DNA of 64,000 bases from Plasticicumulans acidivorans (GTDB taxonomy: Bacteria; Pseudomonadota; Gammaproteobacteria; Competibacterales; Competibacteraceae). The translations under genes were made by a program, and so were the position numbers. Positions 18,865 through 29,100 of the stretch are shown one piece after another. The stretch is taken from the NCBI RefSeq assembly GCF_003182095.1, contig NZ_QGTJ01000001.1, positions 310,001 through 374,000 on the forward strand. The letters run 5' to 3'. The notes beneath the pieces were generated by a model. The model ran no database searches, was not told the DNA's origin, and saw only the letters and a list, made by a program, of their open reading frames with translations. Within the stretch, counting starts at the first letter, position 1; each line of letters opens with the position of its first letter.

Positions 18865-21800
18865 ATGGCCGCCCCGATTCGCCTGACCTCTCCACAGCCG
18901 ACGCCGGCCGGGCAGCTGCGCCCGCGGCTGTTCGCCGGCCGCAGCCTCGGCGCCAACGACTTCGAGCGCCTCGACACCTACCGCGACACGCGCATCGACA
19001 ACCTGCTCGCCGGCCGCGCCGCCGGCATCGTCAGCGGCCTCGAACTCGCCGCACTGCCCGGCGACAGCGTGGTGGTGCGGCCCGGACTCGGCATCGGCGG
19101 TGGCGGGCGCAGCATCGCCCTGCGCACGCCGCTGCGCACGCCGTGGAGCGAGCTGATCGCGCCGCTGCAGGCCGACGGCGTCTATCTGCTGTGCTTGGAG
19201 CAGCGTGTGCACAAGCTGGCGCAGGACAGCGTGCCGCCGTGCCGGCGCAGCGAAATCGACCCGCGCCGCGACCTGCGCTTCGAGACCGAATCCTTCCTGG
19301 TGCTGCGCGGACCGCTGAGCGGCTATGCACCGGAGCCGGTCGACGGCGATGCCGTGCGCATCGCCAACCGCCTCAGCGCGCACTTTCTCGATGCGCCGCC
19401 GCGCGCGGCGATCGGCGACGGCATCGCGCTCGGCCTGGCCGGTGTGACGCAGCAGACGCTGCGCTGGCTCGACACAGCCGCCGGGCGCTTTCCGGCGCAG
19501 GCGGACGGCGCCCGCCAGGCGCTGCTGACGCAGACATTGACGGCGCTGCGCGGCGGGCATTTCGCCAGCCTCGAAGTGCTGCCGCCGGCGGCGCCGCTGC
19601 CGCGCGCCTGGCTGACGCTGCCACTGGCCGACGCCACGCTGCCGAGCTGCGCCAACCTGCCGCCGCAGCTGCAGCTGACGCTGCTGCCGGTGCGCGCCAG
19701 CGAGTTCGGCGCCGCGCTCGCCGCCGCGCAGACGCGCGGCCCGCTGCGCCTGGGCGCCGGCCTGGCCGATCGCGTGCATCTGCTGCTCGGCGTCGCCGAC
19801 GGGGATTTCCGCGCCGACCTGCTGTCGATTCCGCAGCCCGACACGGCCACGCTGGATGCGCTCTACCGGGCCTGGCTCGGCGCGCAGCAGAACTGGGCGC
19901 AGGCGCGCAGCGCGCGCGAGGCGCTGTGGTTCGCCAGCGCGCAGGACCGCCAGCAGCTCCCGGAAGAAGTCATGACGGCGCTCGAACCCGACCCCGATCC
20001 GGTCGCCGCGCAGGCACCGGCCGAGCCCGCCCCGTTGCTCGCCCTGCTGGCACAGCGCCTGGCCAGCGAGGCCGTCAGCGCGCCGGCCGGCTATGCCGAC
20101 TTCGGCCAGTGGACGCAGAACCATGCCGAGGCCGGGGCACCGGCGGCCGTGGTGATCAACGGCAGCGGCGCGCGCGTGCAGCTGGCCCTGGCCGCGCAGC
20201 GGCTCGCCCAGCTGCAGGCGGAGCTGGCGAACTTCACTGACCACGTCGAAACCCTGCGCGACTTCCTCGGCCGCCAGCGCCAGCAGCACGATGCGCTGAC
20301 CGCCAGCCTGGCCGGCCTCGCCGGCGGCGTCGCCAGCGATGGCAGCGGCCTGAAGATCGCCCGCTGGCTGCCCTACGTGACGCTGAGCGCGCGCACCACG
20401 GAGCCGACCGCCAACGCCAACGCCAACGCCAACGCCAACCTCACGGTGCGCACGCTCGCCCTCAGCAACAACGTCACCAGCAACACCAGCAGCACGCTGC
20501 AGGCCACGACCACAACGATCAGCCGGCCGACCTTCACGGCGACGGCCTTCGACGTGGCCGGCGTGCAGACCCTGCAGCGCGTCAGCAGCTTCAGTACGGC
20601 GATGCTCGGCAGCCAGCTCTCCGAGAAACTGCAGCTGCAGCTCGACAGCATTCCGCGCATCGCCGAACCGATCACCGCCGCCGCCTACCAGGCGCAGAGC
20701 AATGACTTCGGCGTGCTGCAGCACGTGCTGCCGGAGGTCTACGCCATCAACGATGCCGGCGAGCGCTTCGCCGACCTGCGCGACGATCTCAACGCCGCCT
20801 TCGGCAGCATGACGCTGCCCGATTCAGTCAAGGAATGGCCGAAATTCGATGCCGGCGGCATCCGCGAGCGCACCAAGAACGTCGCCGCCGCGCAGCGCTA
20901 CCCGCTGCTGGTCGACCTCGGCAAGCAGCTGCAGGGCGACACCCGCGACATCGAGCGCCTGCGCAGCGCCTTCGAAAGCGCAATCCGCAGCCGCCTGCTG
21001 CAGATCGGCAAGACGCAGGCGCAGATCGCCAGCCTGCAGACGCAGATCGTCGCCCTCGACGCCGAGCTCGCCACGCGGCTGGCGGCGCTGGCCGACGCCG
21101 CCCGCGATTACGCGATGGCACAGGCACTGACCGCTGACGACTGGCGCGCGGTCGCCGCCGCGCGCACGGCACGGCGCAAGGCGCTGGCCCGCGCGCGGCT
21201 GTTCGGCTACGTGCGCGCGCTGCCCTGGGAGCTGGCGCAGCCGCTGGCGCCGGCGGTGCGGCTGGTCCGCAGCGACGGCGACGAGCTGGTGCCGGGCCTG
21301 CGCCTGGCCGCCGACCTGCCGCTGCCCGATGCGCTCGACGAGTTCGTCGACGCCCTGTGGGAAATCCCGGTCGCCGAGCTGCGCGCGCTGCAACCGCTGC
21401 TCGACGAACTGCCCAAGCGCACGCTGCTCGACGAGGCGATCCTGCTGCGCCGCTACCGCCTCGGCCGCCGCGCGCAGCGCAACGACACCGCGAGCACGCG
21501 GCTGCAAACACTGCTCGGTGCCAGCCGCACGCTGTTCGGCCAGTACGCCGGCGCCAGCCTGGCGGTGAACGCCGGCAGCCTGAGCCAGCGCCGGGCACAG
21601 GCGGCGCGCGAGTTCGCGCTGCTCGACGCGCTGCAGGCGCCGCCCGGCAAGCTGCGCGACACCGCGGCGGCGCTGCGCGCGCGCTGTGAACAGGCGATCC
21701 GCGGCCTGCTCTACTACGCCCGCCGGCTGCCGGCACCGCTGCTGCTGGCGCTGGCCGACCGCGCCGACGAAGGCACGCTGGCGGTCGCCAGCCCGCAGAG

Positions 21801-22227
21801 CTGGCCGGGACCGACGCAGGCCAGCGTCGAAACACTCACCGACTGGCGCACGCTGCTGGCGCTGCTGCGCTGGCTCAACGGCCAGCTGCAGGAGCCGGCG
21901 CCGCTCGGCCGCGCCGCGCTCGATCACCTGGTGCGGGCGATCGTGCTCAGTGCCGCGCACGGCGATGTGGCGCTGGCCGCCAGCGGCCGCGTCATCGCCG
22001 CGGCGACGCTGCTGCCGGCGCAGCCGCTGCGCCTGCAGCTCGACCGCGAGCTGCGCCCGGGCAGCCTGCTCGAACTGCGCGATCCGCAGCAGCGCCTGGT
22101 CGGCCGCCTGCGCCTCGACGATATCGACGCCCAGGGCATCGCCAGCGCCCGCGTCATCGACGCGCTGCAGCCGCAGCTGGCGGTGACGCCGGCCTTCATC
22201 GTCAGTGCCGGTGCGCAGGCGCGATGA
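18865..22227 (+). CDS. Very large eCIS-associated protein with the N-terminal module (copy 3) and coiled helices
   Basis: 1120 residues. The module at about residues 19-100 reads LRPRLFAGRSLGANDFERLD, AGIVSGLELAAL, VVVRPGLGIGGGGRSIALRT. An Asn/Ala tandem repeat sits at residues 516-525, followed by a Ser/Thr/Asn-rich stretch. Residues about 640-1000 are mostly helical with heptad-like Leu/Gln/Arg spacing (IGKTQAQIASLQTQIVALDA), so a coiled-coil body is likely. It is the longest structural gene and could set length (tape measure) or form an external appendage. Function unassigned. Starts 11 bases after the previous stop and overlaps the next start by 4. Confidence 0.6.
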   Translation: MAAPIRLTSPQPTPAGQLRPRLFAGRSLGANDFERLDTYRDTRIDNLLAGRAAGIVSGLELAALPGDSVVVRPGLGIGGGGRSIALRTPLRTPWSELIAPLQADGVYLLCLEQRVHKLAQDSVPPCRRSEIDPRRDLRFETESFLVLRGPLSGYAPEPVDGDAVRIANRLSAHFLDAPPRAAIGDGIALGLAGVTQQTLRWLDTAAGRFPAQADGARQALLTQTLTALRGGHFASLEVLPPAAPLPRAWLTLPLADATLPSCANLPPQLQLTLLPVRASEFGAALAAAQTRGPLRLGAGLADRVHLLLGVADGDFRADLLSIPQPDTATLDALYRAWLGAQQNWAQARSAREALWFASAQDRQQLPEEVMTALEPDPDPVAAQAPAEPAPLLALLAQRLASEAVSAPAGYADFGQWTQNHAEAGAPAAVVINGSGARVQLALAAQRLAQLQAELANFTDHVETLRDFLGRQRQQHDALTASLAGLAGGVASDGSGLKIARWLPYVTLSARTTEPTANANANANANLTVRTLALSNNVTSNTSSTLQATTTTISRPTFTATAFDVAGVQTLQRVSSFSTAMLGSQLSEKLQLQLDSIPRIAEPITAAAYQAQSNDFGVLQHVLPEVYAINDAGERFADLRDDLNAAFGSMTLPDSVKEWPKFDAGGIRERTKNVAAAQRYPLLVDLGKQLQGDTRDIERLRSAFESAIRSRLLQIGKTQAQIASLQTQIVALDAELATRLAALADAARDYAMAQALTADDWRAVAAARTARRKALARARLFGYVRALPWELAQPLAPAVRLVRSDGDELVPGLRLAADLPLPDALDEFVDALWEIPVAELRALQPLLDELPKRTLLDEAILLRRYRLGRRAQRNDTASTRLQTLLGASRTLFGQYAGASLAVNAGSLSQRRAQAAREFALLDALQAPPGKLRDTAAALRARCEQAIRGLLYYARRLPAPLLLALADRADEGTLAVASPQSWPGPTQASVETLTDWRTLLALLRWLNGQLQEPAPLGRAALDHLVRAIVLSAAHGDVALAASGRVIAAATLLPAQPLRLQLDRELRPGSLLELRDPQQRLVGRLRLDDIDAQGIASARVIDALQPQLAVTPAFIVSAGAQAR
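20410..20439 (+). repeat. Hexanucleotide tandem repeat GCCAAC x5 (Ala-Asn)
   Basis: Five perfect copies of GCCAAC, in frame, encode (Ala-Asn)5 at residues 516-525 of the 1120-residue protein. Slippage would change length by two residues without a frameshift. It sits just before a Ser/Thr/Asn-rich segment. Confidence 0.9.
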
Positions 22228-23867
22228 ACGCCGGTGTGCACGTCGAGCGCCTGCAGCTGCGCGCGCGCGCCGCACGCATCGGCGCGCTGCGCAGCGCGCT
22301 CGACACCGCCGACTGGCCACAGGCCGGCGAGGCGATCGTCATCGTCCGCCGCCTGAGCGCGCGCGCGGCCACACCGCAAGCCATCGCCGCGCGCGCCACC
22401 GCGCAACTGGCGCAGCAGCTGCGCGAGGCGGTCGCCGCCGATTCACCGCTGGCCGCCCACGCCCCCGCCGTGCGCTTCGCCTCGGCCGCTGCGCTATACG
22501 CGCAGCTCGCGCTCGATCTGTACCGCGGCCGCGCCGCGCACTGCTGGTACTGGGCGCGCTGGCACCACTGGCTTGCGCTGCCGGTGCCGCAGGCCATCGC
22601 CAGCGTGCTCGGCAGCGAACCGCTGCAGCTCGCGGCGATCACCGCCGAACTCGAACGCCACGCTGCGCTGGCCAGCCTGTGGCAGGCCCTGTCGCCACCG
22701 GCCGCCGCCCGCCTCGCCGCCGAGCTGGCCGCAGCGAGCGCGCTGCCGGCCGTCACCGCGCCGATCGCCCAGCACATCGACCCCGCCACCGTGCCGCTGA
22801 ACGCAGACGCACTGCCGCCGGCCCTGCTCCGCCGCTGGCGCGCGCCCTGCCACGGCCTGCCGGCAGACGATGCCCGCGTGCGCCTGGCGTTGCAGCTCGT
22901 GCTGCTCGAATGGCGCCCGGCGCTGCTGCACGATGCCGCCGTCTGCGCGGCGCTGCTGCAGCGGCTGGCGCCACCGGAACCGCCGGCAGGCGCTGCCCCC
23001 CGCCCGGTGCCGCCACCGACGGCGGACGCCGAGGAAGCCGCCACCGCAGTCCATACCCGCGATGTCGCCCCCCCGGTCCGACCGACAGCGGCGCCGAACG
23101 GACAGGCCACCGTGGCGGACGCGGTGACAACCTCGCCGCCAAGCGCAGCGCCCCGGGCCGTGCCCGCCAGCACACCGCCGCCGGAGCATCACAGCGCCAG
23201 GCCGGCGCCGCCGACCGCAGCCGTGGATGCAGCGCTCGACGCGATACCGGCGTCGCCAGTCACGCCCCGCGCCGCGACGGCCTCCCCCGCCAGCCGCCGG
23301 GCAGGCGCCGAAACAGCCGTCTCCGCAACGGCGCCGGCGCCACCGGCCCCGGCGCCGACCGCCACCGTCGCAGCGAGCTTCGCTGCCAGCGTTGCGAGCG
23401 CCGAGCTGCTGAGCGATTACGGCGGCACGCTGTATCTGCTCAACGTGCTCAACGACGGCCGTCTGCAACAGGCGCTCGGCGGAGCGTGCGGCATCGACCT
23501 GCGCAGCGGCTGGCACTGGCTGCTCAGCCTCGCCAGCACGCTCGGCCTGACGGCTGGCGATGCGCTCTACCGCTGGCTGCAGGCGCGCTGGCAGGCCCAT
23601 CACGCCTGCGCCGAGGACTGGCAGCCGCGGCCGGATGATGCGCCGGTCGTCGCCCTCGCCGCGCGGCTGTGCGGACCGCGGTTGTGGACGCCTGAGCTGA
23701 TCGCCGGCCCCGGCCGCCTGCGCTGGACACCGACGCACCTCGACCTGCAGCGCCCGCTTGGCTGCGTCAGCCTCGCCGTGCGCCGCGCCGGGCTCGACAT
23801 CGACCCCGGCTGGCTGCCGTGGCTGGGGCGCGTGGTGCACTTTCATTATCTGGAGCGCTGGCCATGA
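22224..23867 (+). CDS. eCIS-associated protein with Ala/Pro-rich linker
   Basis: 547 residues. It has a helical N-terminal domain of about 250 residues (HVERLQLRARAARIGALRSA, VRRLSARAATPQAIAARATA, LALDLYRGRAAHCWYWARWH), a low-complexity Ala/Pro/Thr linker (about 253-390), and a C-terminal domain beginning AELLSDYGGTLYLLNVLNDG and ending GWLPWLGRVVHFHYLERWP. The SDYGG-LYLLN segment resembles C-terminal parts of proteins encoded next to the ATPase in other eCIS loci. Directly upstream of the AAA+ ATPase, the Afp14 (tape-measure) position, but the composition is not that of a classic tape measure. Function unknown. Confidence 0.55.
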   Translation: MNAGVHVERLQLRARAARIGALRSALDTADWPQAGEAIVIVRRLSARAATPQAIAARATAQLAQQLREAVAADSPLAAHAPAVRFASAAALYAQLALDLYRGRAAHCWYWARWHHWLALPVPQAIASVLGSEPLQLAAITAELERHAALASLWQALSPPAAARLAAELAAASALPAVTAPIAQHIDPATVPLNADALPPALLRRWRAPCHGLPADDARVRLALQLVLLEWRPALLHDAAVCAALLQRLAPPEPPAGAAPRPVPPPTADAEEAATAVHTRDVAPPVRPTAAPNGQATVADAVTTSPPSAAPRAVPASTPPPEHHSARPAPPTAAVDAALDAIPASPVTPRAATASPASRRAGAETAVSATAPAPPAPAPTATVAASFAASVASAELLSDYGGTLYLLNVLNDGRLQQALGGACGIDLRSGWHWLLSLASTLGLTAGDALYRWLQARWQAHHACAEDWQPRPDDAPVVALAARLCGPRLWTPELIAGPGRLRWTPTHLDLQRPLGCVSLAVRRAGLDIDPGWLPWLGRVVHFHYLERWP

Positions 23868-25750
23868 GCGCCGCGGACAGCGAGCACGGCCACGCCACGC
23901 TGTCGGCCTGGGTGCGCGCCGGTCTGGCGCATTTCGCCGCCGACTGCTTCACCCAGCCGCCACCGGCGATCGCCGCGCTCGGTGCCCTGACCGAGGACTG
24001 GCCGCGCCGGCGGCGGCAGGATCTGGCGGTGCTGGCCAACACCGACGCAGCGCTCGGGCGGCTGGCGCGCGCCTTCGCGGCGCAGCCGGCGGAACTGTTC
24101 CTGCTGGCGCTGACCGGCGAGGTCGAGGCGGATTTTCTCGTCGATCTGGCGCTTGCCGAGCTGCAGGCACCGGAGCGTGCAGCGCGGCCGGCACTGCATC
24201 TGGCCTGCGCGCTGAGCGCAAGCCTGTTCCCGTCGGCGGCCCTGACGCCGCTGGCACTGGCCGAATCGGCGCTGGTGCGCAGCGGCCTGCTGCGCATCGG
24301 CGGCGACGGGCCGCTGCCGCTGCGCTGGCTGCACTGCGAGCCGCGCCTGTGGGCGGCGCTGTGCGGGGCGACGGCGCCGTGGCCGGGCACGCAGCGGCTG
24401 CAGGCGGCCGACACCGAACTGCCGGCGGCGACGCGCGCGCGCATCGACACCCTCGCCGCCGCGCTGGCCGAGGATGCGCTCGATGCGCTGGTGCTGCGCG
24501 GGGCGCCGTTCAGCGGTCGCGGCCGGCTGGCGGCGGCGCTGGCGCAGCGGCTCGGCCGCCCGGCACTGCTGATCGATGCCGAGACCTGGGCCGATGACGG
24601 CGCGCTCGCCGCCGCCTGCCAGTGGTGCGAATGGCTGCCGGTGCTGCGGCCGCGGCTCGGCCCCGGCGAGCAGTTCGTCGCACCGCCGCGGGCCGAATAC
24701 GCCGGCCCGCTGCTGCTGCTGCTCGGTGAGGCCGGCGCCGTCGCCGGCGCGCAGGTGCTCGAAGAAACCCTGGCGGCGCCGAGCGCCGACGAGCGTCGCG
24801 CGCAGTGGGCCGCGGCCGGCGTCGCCGCACCGCCGGCGGCGCTGCTGGCCGGACCGGCGATCGGCGGGCTGTTGCGCCGCGCCGCCCGGCTGCAGGGCGA
24901 CGACATCAGCGCGCGCCTGCTCGCCGCGCGCCGCCAGCTCGCCGCGCCGCAGTTGCGCCAGCTGGCGCAGCCGGTGGCGCCGGTGGCCGCGAACGCGCTG
25001 GTGCTGCCGGCGGCGATCGCCGCCGAACTCGATGAATTCGTCATCCGCTGCGAGCAGCGCGAGCGCGCCTGGCGCGATCTCGGGCCGAGCGCCTGTGCCG
25101 GCGCCGGCCCCGGCGTGCGCGCGCTGTTCGCCGGCGAATCCGGCACCGGCAAGACGCTGGCAGCGGCGGTGGTCGCCACCCGCCTCGGCGCGCCGCTGTA
25201 CCGCGTCGACCTCGGTGCGCTGATGAACAAATACATCGGCGAGACCGAGAAAAACCTCGCCGCGCTGCTCGACCACGCCGCCGGCACCGACGTCATGCTG
25301 CTGTTCGACGAGGCCGATGCGCTGTTCGGCCGCCGTGGCGAAGGCGGCGACAGCGGCGAGCGCTACGCCAATATGCTCACCAACTACCTGCTGACGCGCA
25401 TCGAGGCGCACCCCGGCATCGTCGTGTTGACCTGCAACCACCGCGGCCGCATCGACAGCGCCTTCACCCGCCGCCTCGACGCCATCGTCGATTTTCCGCT
25501 GCCCGGCCCGGCCGAGCGGCTGGCGCTGTGGCAGGCCCACCTCGGCGCGCGGGCGCCGGCCGAAGCCGAGCTGCGCCACCTGGCGACCTACGCCGACCTC
25601 GCCGGCGGCCACATCCGCAACGCGGTGATCGCCGCCGCCGCGCAATGCCCGCAGGGGCCGCTGCCGCTGGCGCTACTGGCGCGCATGCTCGGCCGCGAAT
25701 ACCGCAAGCTCGGCCGCGCGCTGCCGCCGGCGCTGCTCGCCCTGTCGTAG
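23864..25750 (+). CDS. AAA+ ATPase of the eCIS (Afp15-like)
   Basis: 628 residues; the ATG at 23864 overlaps the previous stop. The C-terminal AAA+ module has Walker A GESGTGKT (424-431), LYRVDLGALMNKYIGETEKN after it, Walker B LLFDEADALF with D482/E483, a sensor-1 region VVLTCNH and arginine finger/sensor region RIDSAFTRRLDAIVDFPLP. The N-terminal ~400 residues are helical and include a degenerate AAA-like segment. Afp15/PVC15 homologues are needed for assembly or cargo loading, not contraction. It is cytoplasmic and among the most conserved genes of these loci. Confidence 0.93.
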   Translation: MSAADSEHGHATLSAWVRAGLAHFAADCFTQPPPAIAALGALTEDWPRRRRQDLAVLANTDAALGRLARAFAAQPAELFLLALTGEVEADFLVDLALAELQAPERAARPALHLACALSASLFPSAALTPLALAESALVRSGLLRIGGDGPLPLRWLHCEPRLWAALCGATAPWPGTQRLQAADTELPAATRARIDTLAAALAEDALDALVLRGAPFSGRGRLAAALAQRLGRPALLIDAETWADDGALAAACQWCEWLPVLRPRLGPGEQFVAPPRAEYAGPLLLLLGEAGAVAGAQVLEETLAAPSADERRAQWAAAGVAAPPAALLAGPAIGGLLRRAARLQGDDISARLLAARRQLAAPQLRQLAQPVAPVAANALVLPAAIAAELDEFVIRCEQRERAWRDLGPSACAGAGPGVRALFAGESGTGKTLAAAVVATRLGAPLYRVDLGALMNKYIGETEKNLAALLDHAAGTDVMLLFDEADALFGRRGEGGDSGERYANMLTNYLLTRIEAHPGIVVLTCNHRGRIDSAFTRRLDAIVDFPLPGPAERLALWQAHLGARAPAEAELRHLATYADLAGGHIRNAVIAAAAQCPQGPLPLALLARMLGREYRKLGRALPPALLALS

Positions 25751-25762
25751 AGGACTGCCGCC

Positions 25763-26137
25763 ATGCCCGTGCCGACGTTCCAGGTTCCGCATCCCGCACC
25801 GAGCCGCGCTGCGCAGGCGGCCGGGGCCGGCGCCGCGCCGCAGACGCCGGCCTACCTGCAGCAGAAGCTCGCCCCCGATCCGCAGCTGCTGGCCGCGGCG
25901 CGTGCGGCGCTCGCGCAGCTCGACAGCGCGCTGCACGCCGCCCGCCCGGAGCGGGTCAAGGTGATGAAGGACGCCGACCGCCGCAATGCCGTCGAGGCCC
26001 TGAACGCCGCCAGCGCCGAGGCCGCCGCGCGCCTCGATGCACTGCCGGCGGCAGCGCGGCGCACGCTGGTGCGCGAGCAGGCGGCGCAGAGCCCGCGCCT
26101 GGCCGCCTGGCTCGGCAAGCACGGTTACGAGGACTGA
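25763..26137 (+). CDS. Small helical protein between eCIS ATPase and DUF4157 gene
   Basis: 124 residues; AGAGGACTG precedes the ATG. The N-terminal 28 residues are Pro/Ala-rich, then PAYLQQKL (29-36), followed by an Ala-rich two- or three-helix body (AAARAALAQLDSALHAARPE, RRNAVEALNAASAEAAARLD) and a C-terminal LAAWLGKHGYED. The PAYLQxxL segment is also found near the N-terminus of the next gene product. No family recognised. Possible chaperone, adaptor or small cargo. Confidence 0.65.
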   Translation: MPVPTFQVPHPAPSRAAQAAGAGAAPQTPAYLQQKLAPDPQLLAAARAALAQLDSALHAARPERVKVMKDADRRNAVEALNAASAEAAARLDALPAAARRTLVREQAAQSPRLAAWLGKHGYED

Positions 26138-26140
26138 GTC

Positions 26141-29100
26141 GTGCCCGAGGCGCTCGCCGTCGCCCGCCGCCGCCGCACCAGCGCAGTGCCGGTGCAGACC
26201 GCCACTTCGCCGCGCCCGGCGGACAAACCGGCGCCGCTGGCGCTGCCGGCCTATCTGCAGGCCAGGCTGCGGCTGAGCCAGCCGGGCGATGCGCAGGAGC
26301 GCGAGGCCGAGCGCGCTGCCGAGGCCATCGCCCACGATACTGAGCCGCTGCCGGTACGGCAGGCGCCGGCAGCGCTGGCGCGCAGCGGCGGCGCGGAAAC
26401 CGAGGTCGAGCCAGGCATCGAGCAGCGCATCGAGACGCGCCGCGGCAGCGGGCAGCCGCTGCCGGCGACGCTGCGCGGTGACCTGGAGGGACGTTTCGGC
26501 AGCGACTTCGGCGCGGTGCGCACGCACAGCGACGGGGAAGCGGCACAGCTCAACCAGGCACTCGACGCCGAGGCGTTCACCAGCGGTCACGACATCTACT
26601 TCGCCGCCGGCCGCTACGCGCCGGACTCCGCCAGCGGCCGCGCCCTGCTCGCCCACGAGCTGACCCACATCGTGCAGCAGAGCGCCGCGCCGGCCGCCGC
26701 GCGCCAGCTGCAGCGCGCCAAGGGCGACAACAGCGCCAAGGGCAAACCGGCGAAAACCGAAGTGCGCCTCGACGGCCAGAGCGTCCACATCCCCAAGCTC
26801 AAGCTCAGCGCCAAGAAGGCCGGGCGCAGCAAGCCGAACTATCCGCCCGGCACCCAGCTGCGCAAGGGGCCGCGCGACACCAAGCAGCGCAGCAAGTGGA
26901 GCAAGGAGCTCAAGCCGAAGGTCAGTGCGGCGCTGGAAAAAGACGTCAAGGCATCGAAGGGGCACTTCGTCGCGCTCAATGCCGACGGCTCGCTGTGCGG
27001 TGCCAAACTGCCGGGCGGCCGCCTGCTGATCGGCACGCAGAGCCAGGTCGCCGACGAGCTGACCTTGCCGAAGTGGACGAAGAAAGGTCAGTCGCTGCCG
27101 ATGGACGTCGACCACTTCCTGGAGTGGCAGCTCGGCGGCCCGGATGAGCTCGGCAACTTCGTGCTCGGCGACGCGGCGCTGAACCAGGCGGCTGGCAGCA
27201 TCACCGCCGCCGAGATCGAACGCGAAGTGGAGGGCGCACTCGACGAGCTGGCCAGCGACAGCGCCAACCCGGCCGACATCCGCGACTGGCAGAAGCTGAA
27301 GACACCGGGCGCAGCGGCCGCCGGCGCGGCAGCACCCGCCGCGCCCGCCGCAGCGGCGCCGGCACCGGGGAGCGGTGGCGCAGCGGGCGCCGGTGCCGCC
27401 AAACCGCAGCAGAGCCGCACGCGCACCGCGATCAAGGCGCTGCAGGCGCGCAATTTCGACTTCATCTTCGACCGCATCGAGGCGGCGGCGAACACTTCGG
27501 CCGGCTACTGGCTGCCGGGCGACATCGAGAGCGGCGACAGCCTGAAAGTGCCGCAGCGGCTCGACACCAAGACCGTCGAAATCCTCACCGGCAAGGCCGG
27601 CGGCATGCTGCTGCTGCCGCGGGAATGGGCCGGCACGCCGCTGCCGGCGAGCGGCGGCAAATGGCAGGGCTCGGGTGCCAAAGGCCCCGGCGTCACCGTG
27701 CAGAGCTACGCCGCGCCGAGCGCCGGCAAGGAAGGCTCGGTGGTGGTCGAGGTGCCGGTCAAGGACGCCGCGCCGGGCAGCGCACCGCCGGTGCTGACGC
27801 TGCCGGTGCGCCAGCACCCGGATCTGCCGGGCCTAGCGGCGGCGCGCATCACCCGCAAGATCCTCAGCGACAACAAGGGCAACGGCGGCGTCAGCGGCTT
27901 TCGCGTGAAGACGCTGAGCCCGGTCGAGTTCACCGAGCTCGGCCTCAGCGACAGCTGGGGAGTCGAAGGCAGCGGCATGCTGACCATCGACGGCCTGCCC
28001 TTCCTCAAGGGCGCGCAGATCGGCGTGATGCTGATCGACGGCGATCTCGGCTTCGCCGCGGTATTCGAGGCCGGCGAGTTCCACCTCGGCGGGCCGCTGC
28101 GCATGACCGGCGGCAACGTCGCGCTGGCGCTGGTGCCGGGCAGCACGCTGCAGGCCAGCGGGCGGGTGGACTTCGCCCTCGGTGAGTACGCCAGCGGTTC
28201 GATCAGCGCCAAAAGCGGCGGCAACGGCGTCGAACTCGACGGCTCGCTGGCTTTCGAGAAAGGGCTGTTCAGTGGCGAGGGCCATCTGCATTACGCCGGC
28301 GGCAAATGGGCGGCCGACGGCAAATTCGTGCTGGAGCAGAAATTCCCCGGCGTCGAGCGGCTGTCACTGAGCCTCGGCTACGACAGCGAGACGCAGCTGA
28401 TCCACCTCGCCGGTGATGCCGACCTCAGCGTGCCGGGCTTCAAGAAGGCGAGCTGCGCGGTCGAAGCCGATGCCGCCGGCAATGTGACGATGAGCGGCCG
28501 CGCCGATCTCGCCGACAACGTACCGAAGATCAAGGCCGGCCACCTCGAACTGACGCTCAAGCGCAGCGCCGCCGGGGCCTGGAGCTTCGCCGGCGGCGGT
28601 GAACTCGAACCCGATCTCAAGGGCGTGCCGGCCTCGGCCAAGCTGATCCTGAGCTACGCCGACGGCCTGGTCACCGGCAAGCTCGATGCCGCCTACGCCA
28701 CCCGAATGGTCGGCGGCACGCTGACGCTGAACGCCAAGGCCGGCGTCGGCGAGCAGCCCGAACCGCTGAAGGTCTGGGGCAGCGGCAAGGTCGATTTCAC
28801 CGCCGCGCCGTGGCTGAAGGCGACGGTCGGGCTGACGCTCGCCGAGGACGGCACGCTGACGGCGGCCGGCAAGCTCGGCATTCCGGCGCCGATCGAGCTG
28901 TTCCCGAAGAAGGAATACAAGAAGCAGATCCTACCGCTGGCGGTGCCGGCGATCCCGATCTTCGGTTTCGCCGTCGCCGGCGTGAACGTCGGTGTGTTCC
29001 TCAACATCGACGGCTCGCTCGATTTCATCGCCAATTTCGGCCCCGGCCAGCTGACCAAGGCCGAAGTCGGCATCACCTGGAGCCCGGACGACGAGGACGC

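Noticed and set aside
23281..23400. Ala/Pro-rich repeat-like stretch considered as a DNA repeat
   Set aside because: It is a low-complexity protein linker without a fixed DNA period.
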